A DNA stretch of 62,975 bases from positions 1-62,975 of the forward strand of contig JBIJDU010000007.1 in NCBI GenBank assembly GCA_044343935.1, written 5' to 3'. This DNA comes from AcAMD-5 sp044343935 (lineage in GTDB: Bacteria; Actinomycetota; Actinomycetes; S36-B12; UBA5976). Shown piece after piece: positions 53,184 to 62,765 of this stretch (position 1 is the first letter of the stretch; each line of letters opens with the position of its first letter). A program made the position numbers and the translations under genes. The notes beneath the pieces were generated by a model that was not told the origin of the DNA, ran no database searches, and saw only the letters and a program-made list of their open reading frames with translations.

Positions 53184-53636
53184 ATGAAACAACGCCTCCA
53201 AGATGACCTAACTGCCGCTATCCGGTCCCGCGATGAAGTTCGCTCGGCCACGATCCGATTGGCGCTTTCGGCAATAAAGACCGAAGAAGTCGCTGGGAAG
53301 GAAGCAAGAGAGTTATCAGAAGCCGAAGTGATTCAGGTGCTCTCTCGAGAAGCAAAGAAGCGTAAAGAAGCGGCCGATGTTTATCGCGGCGCCGGCGCGG
53401 AAGATCGAGCAAAGGCAGAAGAAGCTGAACTTGCCGTGCTGAGCGAATACTTGCCACAGGCGCTATCAAGTGCTGAAGTGGAGCAGATTGTGAAAGATGC
53501 AATCGCGAAAGCGGCAGCAGATGGTTTAACGGGTATGAAGGCGATGGGAGCGGTAATGAAAGTGGTGCAACCACAAACGCTCGGCCGCGCTGATGGTGCC
53601 GAAGTTGCCGCGTTAGTTAAGCAACTGCTGGCTTAA
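53184..53636 (+). CDS. GatB/YqeY domain protein
   Basis: A 150-residue helical protein of the YqeY type (LQDDLTAAIRSRDEVRSATIRLALSAIK; LSEYLPQ; MGAVMKVVQPQTLGRADGAEV). The fold is shared with the tail of GatB, but a role in tRNA amidation is unproven. It overlaps by four bases with the convergent PBP gene. Confidence 0.93.
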   Translation: MKQRLQDDLTAAIRSRDEVRSATIRLALSAIKTEEVAGKEARELSEAEVIQVLSREAKKRKEAADVYRGAGAEDRAKAEEAELAVLSEYLPQALSSAEVEQIVKDAIAKAAADGLTGMKAMGAVMKVVQPQTLGRADGAEVAALVKQLLA

Positions 53637-55759
53637 TCAATTCCTTCTGGTGTTTCATCTTCAATTATCGGTTCTTGATCAATCACGCTACCAGCACCAG
53701 GAAATAACAAAACTTCAGTTGGATCGTAATTTGGTTTTAATTTAAAGCCGCGCTTAGGCAAATTTTGATGGGCTGTTTCCATCGCAGTTTTCCAAATCGG
53801 TCCTGCCATCGTTGAGCCATAAACTTGGCGATAATACTTTCCGTTAATGGTGATATCTTGCAGAGGATATTTAAATCCGCCGCGTGGATCACCCACCCAA
53901 ACTGCTGCCGAGACATCTGGCGTATAGCCAACAAACCAAACTGAACTATTTTCATTTGTAGTGCCAGTTTTTCCAGCCGCAGGTCTGCCCAAACTCATCC
54001 GAGCACCGGTTCTGCCTTCGATTGCACCATCAACGACTCGAGTTAACATGTCAGTTACGCCATCTGCTACTGCTGGCTCCATCGCCTGCGAGCATCTAGC
54101 TGCTGGCACACTTAAAATTTTTCCGGATCGATCAGTAATTTTTCTAATTGCAGTTGGCGGACAATAAATACCCTTATTAGCAAACACGCCATAACTAGAT
54201 GCCATGGTAAGTGGTGTGACGTTAATTACGCCAAGGGTGAGCGAAGGAACTCGCTCAACCAATCCACCGCTACCAGTTCTAACCCCCATATCTTCGGCAA
54301 CGTCACCAATTGCGCATGGAGTAACGATTTGAGCTAACCGCACGAAATAAGTATTAACCGAATATGCGGTTGCTTGCGCCATGGTGAAGCGACCTGACCT
54401 AGTTGAGTTTCGCACCTCATAAGTTTCCATCGGTTCGCCAGATTGGCAATCAATAAAATCAAATTTCTTAGGCGATCGAGCATTAATAACTAAGCTTGGG
54501 GAAATTCCCTGCTTAAAAGCAGCAGCAAGGGTGTAAGCCTTAAACGTTGAGCCAGCTTGCATACCGACGGTGCCATTGTTCTCGCGGCCAACCCCATAGT
54601 TATAAGTGGTGTAACCATCACCTTCAGTGCCCCATAACCGATTTTGTGCCATCGCAATAATGCCACCAGTTGTTGGCTCCACCATCACAATTGAAATTGC
54701 TTTTTTACTCTCATCATCTCGCGGGATAGTGGTGTCAACTGCGCTTTGTGCTGAGCGCTGTACATCTGGTCGCAACGTAGTTTGAATCGTTAAACCAGTT
54801 TGCCGTAAAAATGCTTCGCGATCATCAAGTGTTACGCCATAGGCTGGATTGTTTCTAATCTCAGTTAACACGTAATCACAAAAATATGGTGCGTAACTAG
54901 AAACACAACCATTTGCGAGCGGACTTGGATCTAATGAGTCAGCAACAGGTAACTCCTGATAAGTATTAGCATCACCACGAGATAAAAATCCTAAATCCAC
55001 CATTCGGTCAAGCACCACATTGCGCCGTGCTTCATTTCGCTCCGGATATGCAATTGGATCATTGGCTGATGGTGACTGCACAATGCCAGCAATAATCGCG
55101 CTCTCATTTGCATTTAGCTCCGTTGCAGATTTTGAGAAATACCGTCTTGCGGCAGATTCAATGCCGTATGCACCAGCACCAAAATAAGAGACATTTAGAT
55201 ATCGCTCTAAAATCTGCTGTTTTGATAACGTGCGCTCTAACTGCAGCGCATATTGAATTTCTTGAATTTTGCCTAATATTGATTGCGCTCTAGCAGCTTT
55301 TACTTCGTCTGGGGTAGTGGCAACTTGTAGCAATGTGTTTTCTACCAATTGCTGAGTAATAGTGGAGCCACCTTGCACCACTTCACCGGCGGCAGCGTTA
55401 GCAAAGAATGCTCTAACTAAGCCGCGCAGATCAAAACCATTGTGTAAGAAGAACCGAGAATCTTCAATTGCAATCATGGCTTGTTGCATCAGTGGTGAAA
55501 CTGCTTGGAGCGGCACTTCAACCCGGTTTTCATCAAAAATAGAACCAACTAAAGTGCCATCGCTGGCCACAATGCGAGTTCGCTCTGGTAGTGGTGGCGT
55601 TGTTAGCGCAGCGGGCAGATTTTGAAATTCGGTGATGGCATTGCGCAACACTGCGCCAGTTACTGCAACTACTGGCGCTGCAGCGAGCGCCACCATCGCA
55701 CCGATCAAGGTGGCGATGGCTAAATACTGAATCAGCCGAGATCGAAAGCCGCTGCGCAT
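53633..55759 (-). CDS. bifunctional class A penicillin-binding protein (PonA2-like)
   Basis: Peptidoglycan synthase of 708 residues. The signal-anchor is at ~10-35; the glycosyltransferase has catalytic Glu99 (EDSRFF) and GGSTITQQ; the transpeptidase has Ser404-x-x-Lys407 (STFK), SVN at 467-469 and KTGT at 597-600. It sits beside whiB and the metallophosphoesterase as in the mycobacterial ponA2 locus. Unlike mycobacterial PonA2, no C-terminal PASTA domain is present; the protein ends with an acidic tail (IEDETPEGID). Confidence 0.95.
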   Translation of the reverse strand: MRSGFRSRLIQYLAIATLIGAMVALAAAPVVAVTGAVLRNAITEFQNLPAALTTPPLPERTRIVASDGTLVGSIFDENRVEVPLQAVSPLMQQAMIAIEDSRFFLHNGFDLRGLVRAFFANAAAGEVVQGGSTITQQLVENTLLQVATTPDEVKAARAQSILGKIQEIQYALQLERTLSKQQILERYLNVSYFGAGAYGIESAARRYFSKSATELNANESAIIAGIVQSPSANDPIAYPERNEARRNVVLDRMVDLGFLSRGDANTYQELPVADSLDPSPLANGCVSSYAPYFCDYVLTEIRNNPAYGVTLDDREAFLRQTGLTIQTTLRPDVQRSAQSAVDTTIPRDDESKKAISIVMVEPTTGGIIAMAQNRLWGTEGDGYTTYNYGVGRENNGTVGMQAGSTFKAYTLAAAFKQGISPSLVINARSPKKFDFIDCQSGEPMETYEVRNSTRSGRFTMAQATAYSVNTYFVRLAQIVTPCAIGDVAEDMGVRTGSGGLVERVPSLTLGVINVTPLTMASSYGVFANKGIYCPPTAIRKITDRSGKILSVPAARCSQAMEPAVADGVTDMLTRVVDGAIEGRTGARMSLGRPAAGKTGTTNENSSVWFVGYTPDVSAAVWVGDPRGGFKYPLQDITINGKYYRQVYGSTMAGPIWKTAMETAHQNLPKRGFKLKPNYDPTEVLLFPGAGSVIDQEPIIEDETPEGID

Positions 55760-55882
55760 AGCAATAGCGTAAGCGAAGAGGCTTAACAGTGAGAGTTTTG
55801 CACCAAATTCACTCAGGTATCGCCCAAGTTTTACCTTTTGGTCACTTTCAACTGGCCTGATACCGCCGTGGGATTCACCTTG

Positions 55883-56149
55883 GTGGACTGGCGAGCCGAC
55901 GCCGCTTGTGCTGACATTGATGCTGAGTTGCTGTTTTCAACCGCAGCAGAACAGCACTCAACCAAGCGGGTCTGTCGGCAATGCCCAGTAGTTACCGAAT
56001 GTCTAATCGAATCATTGGACAACCGGATTCAATTCGGGGTGTGGGGCGGGTTAACTGAGCGGGAACGTCGAGTTTTGTTGCGCAAGCATCCCAATCGAAA
56101 CTCGTGGCGGGAACTGATTGAAACCAGCCCCACTACCCAGTTGGCGTAA
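55883..56149 (+). CDS. WhiB family iron-sulfur regulator (WhiB4 position)
   Basis: An 88-residue Wbl protein. Cys9, Cys31, Cys34 and Cys40 bind the [4Fe-4S] cluster, followed by the GVWGG turn and a basic C-terminal end. GTG 55883 gives VDWRADAACAD, equal to the normal Wbl N-terminus; the frame is open to a TTG at 55838, which adds 15 unlikely residues. Location between ponA2 and DUF4177/RidA genes is that of whiB4 (Rv3681c). It should sense redox state or NO and regulate transcription. Confidence 0.9.
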   Translation: MDWRADAACADIDAELLFSTAAEQHSTKRVCRQCPVVTECLIESLDNRIQFGVWGGLTERERRVLLRKHPNRNSWRELIETSPTTQLA

Positions 56150-56168
56150 TACGCATTAGATTTAGCAG

Positions 56169-56324
56169 ATGAAGAAATATGAATACGCCACCGTGCCACT
56201 ACTAGTTCATGCCACCAAGCAAATCCTTGATACCTGGGGTGATGATGGCTGGGAGTTAGTGCAAGTGGTACCTGGCATGAATCCTGAAAATATGGTCGCT
56301 TATTTGAAACGAGAAAAAGCATGA
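56169..56324 (+). CDS. DUF4177 small protein
   Basis: A 51-residue protein, KYEYATVPLLVHATKQILD then WGDDGWELVQVVPG and a basic end. It matches the small conserved protein at the Rv3678A position. Too short for a simple ORF screen but conserved in family and place. The stop overlaps the ATG of the RidA gene (ATGA). Function unknown. Confidence 0.9.
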   Translation: MKKYEYATVPLLVHATKQILDTWGDDGWELVQVVPGMNPENMVAYLKREKA

Positions 56325-56782
56325 CTAAGTGGAGTAAGAAGTTAGCTGAACTTGGCATTGAGTTGCCCGAAGTTGCAAAACCTGTTGCTGCATATGTACC
56401 AGCAGTAAAAGCAGGCCGGCAGGTTTACACCTCAGGCCAACTACCCATGCGAAATGGTGAGTTGATGGCGGTAGGCCATGTTGGCGTTAGCGTCACAATT
56501 GAAGAAGCTAATGCCTGCGCTAGGCAATGTGCACTAAATGCTCTCGCGGCAATTAACAGTGTGGCTGATTTAAATAAGATCGAACAGATTGTAAAAGTAA
56601 CTGGCTTTATTTCTGGCGGGCCAGATTTCACGCAGCAAAGTGCAATCATGAATGGTGCTAGCGATTTGTTGCTGGAAATCTTTGGCGATGCCGGCAAACA
56701 TGCTCGAACATCTATTGGTGTTGCTAGTTTGCCGGTGGGTGCACCCGTTGAAGTTGAGTTGCTGGTTCGATTAGCTGATTAA
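56321..56782 (+). CDS. RidA/YjgF family protein
   Basis: A 153-residue member of the Rid group found in actinobacteria (Rv3678c position). Visible features are QVYTSGQLPMRNGELMAVG and a C-terminal RTSIGVASLPVGAPVEVELLV. RidA proteins deaminate reactive enamines/imines; the arginine of canonical RidA is replaced in part by RTSIG. Four-base overlap with the convergent crp gene. Confidence 0.9.
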   Translation: MTKWSKKLAELGIELPEVAKPVAAYVPAVKAGRQVYTSGQLPMRNGELMAVGHVGVSVTIEEANACARQCALNALAAINSVADLNKIEQIVKVTGFISGGPDFTQQSAIMNGASDLLLEIFGDAGKHARTSIGVASLPVGAPVEVELLVRLAD

Positions 56783-57459
56783 TGCGCACGGCGCTTTAAC
56801 CGGTCAATATCTAAAATCAAAACTGACTTCTGCTCTAGCACAATCCAACCACGCTGACCAAAATCCGCTAGTGCTTTGTTAACAGTTTCGCGCGATGCGC
56901 CAACAAGTTGAGCTAATTCCTCTTGAGTTAGATCATGATTGACGCGCATCCCGTTTCCTTCGTGCTCGCCAAACTTCTTTGCTAATTCAATTAGCGCCTT
57001 GGCAACTCGGCCAGGCACATCGGTGAAAACTAGATCGCTCAGTGAATCGTGCGATTTACGCATTCGACGAGCAAGGGCACGAAGTAAGCCAATGGCAACT
57101 TCTGGTCGACCGGTGAGCCATGGCTGTAGCGCATCATTAGCCAGACCAAGCAGGGTTACGTCAGTCAACGCAACTGCAGTTGCTTGCCTCGGACTGGGAT
57201 CAAATAGCGATAGTTCGCCAAACATTTCGCCAGGGCCAAGCACGGCAAACATGTTTTCACGGCCATCATCAGCCTGCGAGCCTAATTTAACTTTTCCTTG
57301 CATTACGACATAAAGCCGATCGCCCGGATCGCCCTCAGCAAAAATTACTGCGCCTTTGGCAGCTTTGTGCTCGGACATGGAAGCTCGAAGCGCTTGTGCT
57401 GCTTCGTCATCCAGTGCTGAAAACAACAATGCCCCACGCAATGCGCTATCCATAGTCAT
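56779..57459 (-). CDS. crp: Crp/Fnr family transcriptional regulator
   Basis: A 226-residue cAMP-receptor-type regulator very similar to mycobacterial Crp (Rv3676). The cyclic-nucleotide fold has GEMFGELSLFDPSPRQATAVA; the helix-turn-helix is LTQEELAQLVGASRETVNKALADF. ATG 57459 or 57453 is possible. Divergent from nth over a 44-bp gap. Confidence 0.95.
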   Translation of the reverse strand: MTMDSALRGALLFSALDDEAAQALRASMSEHKAAKGAVIFAEGDPGDRLYVVMQGKVKLGSQADDGRENMFAVLGPGEMFGELSLFDPSPRQATAVALTDVTLLGLANDALQPWLTGRPEVAIGLLRALARRMRKSHDSLSDLVFTDVPGRVAKALIELAKKFGEHEGNGMRVNHDLTQEELAQLVGASRETVNKALADFGQRGWIVLEQKSVLILDIDRLKRRAH

Positions 57460-57503
57460 AGTTTCGCCTATCCCAATTGTGAATCTGCCTCTACCCTCGG
57501 TTC

Positions 57504-58202
57504 GTGGCTAAAAAAACCAGTAACCGCGGTGGCGCAGATCCAAAGCAAGCAGCGCAGATTCTACGGGTACTGCGTACTACTTATCCAGACGCTGACTGTG
57601 AACTAAACTTTAATAATCCATTTCAATTACTGGTTGCCACCGTGCTATCTGCACAATGCACCGATGCTCGGGTAAATGAAGTGACTAAAGTGCTATTTAA
57701 ACGTTATCCAAAACCATCAGATTTGGCGGGCGCCGATCGAACCGAGTTGGAAGAAATCATTAAATCAACTGGGTTTTATCGAGCAAAAGCGAATTCCCTT
57801 TTAGGGCTGGCGCAGAAACTGGTAACCGATTACAGATCTAAAGTTCCAGTGGAATTAGAAGAGTTAATCAAACTGCCAGGGGTTGGTCGAAAAACTGCAA
57901 ATGTAGTTCGAGGCGAAGCATTTGAGCTGCCTGGCTTAACAGTTGATACGCACTTTGGCAGATTAGTACGCAGATTTGGCTGGACTAAGGAAACCGATCC
58001 GGTAAAAGTTGAATTTGCAATTGCTGATTTATTTGATTCAAAAGATTGGACAGATTTATCACAAACTCTAATTTGGCACGGGCGTCGTCGGTGCCACGCT
58101 CGAAAGCCAGCATGTGGGGCGTGCCCAATTTCGCAGCTCTGCCCGGCATTTGGCGCTGGACCTACTGACCCAGTTGCGGCAGCTAAGTTGGTAAAGTCAT
58201 GA
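57504..58202 (+). CDS. nth: endonuclease III
   Basis: Bifunctional DNA glycosylase/AP lyase for oxidised pyrimidines, 232 residues. The helix-hairpin-helix LPGVGRKTANVV supplies the catalytic Lys, VDTHFGRLV the Asp, and four cysteines (CHARKPACGACPISQLC) the iron-sulfur cluster. It starts with GTG 57504. Its stop overlaps the start of the Nudix gene by four bases. Confidence 0.96.
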   Translation: MAKKTSNRGGADPKQAAQILRVLRTTYPDADCELNFNNPFQLLVATVLSAQCTDARVNEVTKVLFKRYPKPSDLAGADRTELEEIIKSTGFYRAKANSLLGLAQKLVTDYRSKVPVELEELIKLPGVGRKTANVVRGEAFELPGLTVDTHFGRLVRRFGWTKETDPVKVEFAIADLFDSKDWTDLSQTLIWHGRRRCHARKPACGACPISQLCPAFGAGPTDPVAAAKLVKS

Positions 58203-58816
58203 GTTTGCCAACTTGGTTAAACCCAATAGTTGATGTGCTGGATAACCCAGCTGATTTTGCTCATTTGAAACCAAAAGAATCTACCCAGCATCGCGAAAGT
58301 GCGGTGTTGTTGTTATTTAGTGAATTTGTTAGTGAACCAAATTTAACTTTCATTAAGCGAGCAGCTACGCTGAAGCATCATCCAAATCAAATCGCGTTAC
58401 CTGGCGGAGTTATTGAAGTAACCGATGCGGATGCTGTTGCAGCAGCACTTCGCGAAGCACAAGAAGAAATCGGCCTTACTCCCGAATCTGTGCTGCCAAT
58501 TGGCAAACTGCCAAAAATTTCAATTGAAGTAACCGGCTTTGCGGTAACTCCAGTAATCAGCTATTGGCACGACCCACATGAAGTCTCAGTCAAACAGCCA
58601 GCAGAAGTGGCAGAAGTTTTTTCAGTTCCAGTTGAAACTTTGCTGCTGCCAGCAAATCAGGTTTGGGCAACGAAGCACAACTATAAGGGCCCAGCATTTT
58701 TAATTGAGGACAAATTAATTTGGGGATTCACTGGCACCTTAATTGCGCAATTATTTAGTTCTGCTGGACTAATATCTGAGTTTGTTGGCCATCGCGAAAT
58801 TGAGGTAAAACTATGA
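58199..58816 (+). CDS. Nudix hydrolase, CoA pyrophosphatase-like
   Basis: A 205-residue Nudix protein. The box is GGVIEVTDADAVAAALREAQ followed by EEIGL, with the upstream HPNQIALPGG region typical of the NudL/CoA pyrophosphatase group. It corresponds to Rv3672c. ATGA overlap with the next gene. Confidence 0.9.
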   Translation: MSLPTWLNPIVDVLDNPADFAHLKPKESTQHRESAVLLLFSEFVSEPNLTFIKRAATLKHHPNQIALPGGVIEVTDADAVAAALREAQEEIGLTPESVLPIGKLPKISIEVTGFAVTPVISYWHDPHEVSVKQPAEVAEVFSVPVETLLLPANQVWATKHNYKGPAFLIEDKLIWGFTGTLIAQLFSSAGLISEFVGHREIEVKL

Positions 58817-59352
58817 GCAGCGCTGATCTTGCAATCTTGGTGGTAATTGGTTTATTGAGTTATTACGGCTGGCGGCTTGGCATTGTTCGCTCAGCGTTTA
58901 ACTTTGCTGGCTTAACTGGTGGCGCATTAGTTGCATCGCTTTATCTACCAAATTTATTGCCAGACACATTTGGTGGAAATGCTGGATCAGTTGCAACTAT
59001 TTCAATGATCGTAATTGGTGCTGTAATTGGTAAAACGGTTGCTGGTTTTGCAGGTCGAATCGTAAGGCCGGTAATCGCACCAATTGGACCGCTTCGTATT
59101 TTGGATAAATTAAGTGGTTTAGTTTTGATGTTTATTTCAGCCATCGTGATGAGTTATTTTGCCGCGGCAGCTTTATTAACTGTGCCTGATATGCCCTACA
59201 GCAATGCATTAAACAACTCGCAACTATTACAAACAACTAATGACTTAGCACCTGACTTTATAGTTGAAATTGCTCGAAATATTGCGGGTGAGTTAGGTCA
59301 GAAGTTAGCACCCTGGCTAGAGTTGAAATCAGCTGTTTCTAACTTGCGTTAA
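58813..59352 (+). CDS. CvpA-type membrane protein (MarP N-terminal domain only)
   Basis: A 179-residue protein with four predicted helices and the CvpA/MarP pattern (ADLAILVVIGLLSYYGWRLG). At the same place mycobacteria have marP (Rv3671c), where this domain precedes a trypsin-like periplasmic protease. Here the protein ends after the membrane part, and no protease segment is present in any nearby frame. Its end overlaps the convergent hydrolase gene by 24 bp. Confidence 0.85.
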   Translation: MSSADLAILVVIGLLSYYGWRLGIVRSAFNFAGLTGGALVASLYLPNLLPDTFGGNAGSVATISMIVIGAVIGKTVAGFAGRIVRPVIAPIGPLRILDKLSGLVLMFISAIVMSYFAAAALLTVPDMPYSNALNNSQLLQTTNDLAPDFIVEIARNIAGELGQKLAPWLELKSAVSNLR

Positions 59353-60249
59353 CCAATCACTGATAACTGGCAGGACTTCCTCGGGTTTTCGTTCATGAAT
59401 GTGATGCCCACCGGTAGTAAATTGTTTGTAAGTAAATCTTGCTTTCACATATTTCTTTGATAACTGCACCAAATCAGATTCAATTAGGGGATTATCTATG
59501 GTGCTAATTGCCAGGACATCTTGCTTAACTGCTTTGCGCATTAACCGATAAAACCTTCTACCCTCAAATCTGAGCAAACTGCGAGCCGCCCAACGGTAAT
59601 ATTCAATTGCACTATATGGGGTAATTCGATTCAAAAATGCCAGTCGATACCTTCGCGCCAGTGCTGGATCGGGCCATTCGTTGTTATTCCACTCGCGCAA
59701 CCAAGTTTCTAGCAATTCAGCATCATTGTGAGTTAACTTTCTATATGCAACAGTGCGAAGTTGCATTCGGGTTATTAGCCAGAAAAAACTTCTAGTTTTC
59801 TTATCTTTAAGAAAGTTATCAATTAACACATCAGGATGCGGTGCGTTAATAACTGCAATAGCTTTTATTAAGTCGGGATGATTTTTCGCCGCTGCCCAAG
59901 CAGCTAAGCCACCCCAATCGTGCCCAATTAATATTGCAGATCTTGCACCGAGCACTCGAATGATTGCCGAGATGTCATGTGAAATAGATCGAGGGTCATA
60001 GCCGCGCGGCGGTTTATCACTGTCGCCGTAACCGCGCAGATCGACTGCCACCACTCGATAGCCAAGCGCTGCTAATGGTTCTAAATAATCGCGCCAGGTA
60101 TACCAATACTGACCAAAGCCATGTAATAACAAAATTAACGGATCGGTTCGCTTGCCAATTGAAACTAAGTGAAAGGCGTTTGCCGATGCAACCACTTTGC
60201 TATGTTGCCAAGGCCCTTCTTGATAAATGACCTCGTCAGCGGCCTGCAT
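59329..60249 (-). CDS. alpha/beta hydrolase (EphE-like)
   Basis: A 306-residue alpha/beta hydrolase of the epoxide hydrolase/haloalkane dehalogenase type. The oxyanion region is LLLHGFGQYWYTWRDY, the nucleophile elbow GHDWGG uses Asp, and the catalytic His is in TGGHHIHERKPEEV. It matches ephE (Rv3670) by position. Substrate unknown. Confidence 0.88.
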   Translation of the reverse strand: MQAADEVIYQEGPWQHSKVVASANAFHLVSIGKRTDPLILLLHGFGQYWYTWRDYLEPLAALGYRVVAVDLRGYGDSDKPPRGYDPRSISHDISAIIRVLGARSAILIGHDWGGLAAWAAAKNHPDLIKAIAVINAPHPDVLIDNFLKDKKTRSFFWLITRMQLRTVAYRKLTHNDAELLETWLREWNNNEWPDPALARRYRLAFLNRITPYSAIEYYRWAARSLLRFEGRRFYRLMRKAVKQDVLAISTIDNPLIESDLVQLSKKYVKARFTYKQFTTGGHHIHERKPEEVLPVISDWLTQVRNS

Positions 60250-60252
60250 AAT

Positions 60253-60639
60253 TTATTCGCCAGCGATTATGTCTTTGGTCTCTTGCCAAGACTTAAGCGC
60301 ACGAGTTGGTGCTTTAATTTTGCTGAAGGCTTTTATGCCTAGTGCTAGCAATAGCAGCGCAACTAAGAACAACACACCGGTCATAATTAAAAAGGCAAAC
60401 CAAATTGACAATCCGGTTTCAGCGATTGCCAAAGCTGCGGTAATTGCAGCAAAAATCAAAACAAAGATCAAACTTGCCGAACCAACAATAATAAAAACTA
60501 CGGCAAATAACGCGCTCTTGCTAGACGCGCGAAGTTCCGCGCCAAGCAATCTAAGCTGCATCAAAACTACATCTTCAACCGAATCAACGGCATCAACCAA
60601 CTTCTTACGAACTGGTTTTCCGGACTGCTGATGCTCCAT
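60253..60639 (-). CDS. phage-holin-like membrane protein (DUF1469/Rv3669-like)
   Basis: A 128-residue protein with a charged helical N-terminus and two hydrophobic helices (FAVVFIIVGSASLIFVLIFA and WFAFLIMTGVLFLVALLLLA). ATG 60639 (MEHQQSG) has AGGAGAG a few bases upstream; the longer frame overlaps acs and is not used. Annotated as 'phage holin family' in related genomes but likely a cellular membrane protein, as at Rv3669. Confidence 0.8.
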   Translation of the reverse strand: MEHQQSGKPVRKKLVDAVDSVEDVVLMQLRLLGAELRASSKSALFAVVFIIVGSASLIFVLIFAAITAALAIAETGLSIWFAFLIMTGVLFLVALLLLALGIKAFSKIKAPTRALKSWQETKDIIAGE

Positions 60640-60685
60640 GACTCTCCTAATGATCTTGGCTAATCGTAGTAGCAGGAAGGCGCGC

Positions 60686-62635
60686 TTAATCTTCTGTGCC
60701 ACCGGTAGCCAACCCCTCGCTAATTAACTTCATCACTGCTGAATCAGCCAGTGTTGTCACATCGCCCAACTCACGATTCTCTGCCACATCACGAAGCAAC
60801 CGCCGCATAATTTTACCTGAGCGAGTCTTAGGGAGCTCTGGCACGATCATGACTTGTCTAGGTTTGGCAATCGGACCAATCTCTTTTGCGACATGATTGC
60901 GCAGTTCGGTAATCACATCATCATGTTCGTGGCCAGCGCGCAGAATGACAAATGCGACAATTCCCTGACCAGTTACTTCATCGGCAGCACCAACCACAGC
61001 GGCTTCAGCAACTGCTGGATGTGAGACTAGGGCAGATTCAACCTCAGTAGTTGAGATGCGATGTCCAGAAACATTCATTACATCATCAACTCGACCAAGC
61101 AACCAAATTGCACCTTCTTCATCCCATTTTGCGCCATCACCAGCAAAATATCGATTACTAAATCGACTCCAATAAGTTTCTTGATAGCGTGCCATGTCGC
61201 CCCAGATGCCGCGCAGCATGCTCGGCCATGGTTCAGTCAACACAAGATACCCACCATGACCTAAGCCAACTTCTTGCCCAGCATCATCAACAATTTTTGC
61301 GCTAATGCCAGGCAGCGGGATCATGGCCGAACCAGGTTTTGTTGCAGTCACACCAGGCAACGGCGAGATCATGATCGCACCTGTTTCAGTTTGCCACCAG
61401 GTATCAACAATTGGACAGTTATTGCCGCCAATTACTTCGCGATACCACATCCATGCTTCTGGATTAATTGGTTCACCAACTGAACCAAGCAAACGCAAAC
61501 TTGATAAGTCAGCTTCTGCTGGAAATTGGTCGCCCCACTTCATGAAAGTTCTAATTGCAGTTGGCGCGGTATACAACTGGGTTACTTTGTATTTCTCAAT
61601 TAACTTCCACCAACGAGATTTAGTTGGAGTATCAGGCGTTCCTTCATACATTAACTGGGTAGTGCCATTACTCATTGGACCATAAACAATGTATGAGTGT
61701 CCTGTTACCCAACCAACATCAGCAGTACACCAATAGATATCTGATTCTGGTTTTAAATCAAAAACATTAAAGTGGGTGTAACTGGCTTGAGTTAGATAAC
61801 CACCGCTGGTATGCAAAATACCTTTTGGTTTTCCAGTAGTGCCTGAGGTATACAAAATAAATAATGGATGCTCGGAATCAAATGGAACTGGATCATGTTG
61901 GTCACTTTGTGCATCAACTAAGTCATGCCACCAAATATCTCGATCAAACCAAGCCACATCTTGATTGGTGCGCTTAACAACTAAGACGTTCTCAATAGTA
62001 GGTGATGCATCAACTGCTTCATCAACCGCTGGTTTTAGTGCTGAAGCACTTCCACGACGATAGCCACCATCTGCGGTAATAACTAACTTTGCGGCGGCAT
62101 CTTCAATGCGACTTCGAAGTGCTTCAGCGGAGAAACCACCAAACACCACTGAGTGCACCGCACCAATTCGAGCGCAAGCCAACATGGCAATTGCTGCTTC
62201 TGGAATCATTGGCAGATAAATCGCAACGCGATCACCAGCAGAAATACCTAGCTGCAACAGTGCGTTAGCTGCCCTTGAAACTTCCGACTTAAGTTCAGCA
62301 TAAGTAATAGTTCTGGTATCGCCCGGTTCGCCTTCCCAATAAAGCGCAACTCGATCGCCATGGCCAGCTTCAACATGTCGATCGACACAGTTATATGCCA
62401 CATTTAATTTTCCGCCAACAAACCATTTTGCAACGGGAACGCCGCTCCAATCAAGCGCTTGCTGCCACTTGGTATGCCAACTTAATCGATCAGCTTGGCT
62501 CTCCCAGAACTTAATTCGATCAGCATCGGCTAAGCCGTAAAGCCCAGGTTGCGCATTTGCTTGAGCGGCAAAACTGGCACTTGGCGGGAAGTGTCGGTTT
62601 TCATGCAACAAGTTCTCAACGGCATCGGTGCTCAT
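60686..62635 (-). CDS. acs: acetyl-CoA synthetase
   Basis: AMP-forming activation of acetate to acetyl-CoA, 649 residues. Adenylation motifs YTSGTTGKPKG and VDDVMNVSGHRI are present, and the acetylation-regulated lysine is in RSGKIMRRLL. ATG 62635 is chosen because AAGGGG precedes it; a further ATG at 62653 lacks a site. It occupies the Rv3667 position. Confidence 0.96.
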   Translation of the reverse strand: MSTDAVENLLHENRHFPPSASFAAQANAQPGLYGLADADRIKFWESQADRLSWHTKWQQALDWSGVPVAKWFVGGKLNVAYNCVDRHVEAGHGDRVALYWEGEPGDTRTITYAELKSEVSRAANALLQLGISAGDRVAIYLPMIPEAAIAMLACARIGAVHSVVFGGFSAEALRSRIEDAAAKLVITADGGYRRGSASALKPAVDEAVDASPTIENVLVVKRTNQDVAWFDRDIWWHDLVDAQSDQHDPVPFDSEHPLFILYTSGTTGKPKGILHTSGGYLTQASYTHFNVFDLKPESDIYWCTADVGWVTGHSYIVYGPMSNGTTQLMYEGTPDTPTKSRWWKLIEKYKVTQLYTAPTAIRTFMKWGDQFPAEADLSSLRLLGSVGEPINPEAWMWYREVIGGNNCPIVDTWWQTETGAIMISPLPGVTATKPGSAMIPLPGISAKIVDDAGQEVGLGHGGYLVLTEPWPSMLRGIWGDMARYQETYWSRFSNRYFAGDGAKWDEEGAIWLLGRVDDVMNVSGHRISTTEVESALVSHPAVAEAAVVGAADEVTGQGIVAFVILRAGHEHDDVITELRNHVAKEIGPIAKPRQVMIVPELPKTRSGKIMRRLLRDVAENRELGDVTTLADSAVMKLISEGLATGGTED

Positions 62636-62765
62636 GGTTCCCCTTAAGTTCAATGGGTAGATGTTGGCTTATGGCCACACCCGCAGGCAAGTGGACTTTA
62701 GCCAAGTTATCCCCAGTTCTGAAATTCACCTACTAAATGGCTTGATGTAACCGCATGCTCTGGCC

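Noticed and set aside
53218..53574. 118-codon minus-strand frame opposite the YqeY gene
   Set aside because: Leucine/proline-rich antisense composition typical of a shadow; the YqeY-like protein on the plus strand is clear.
60253..60702. Holin-like protein as a prophage remnant
   Set aside because: No other phage genes are nearby, and the gene is part of the conserved Rv3669-position block, so it is a cellular gene.
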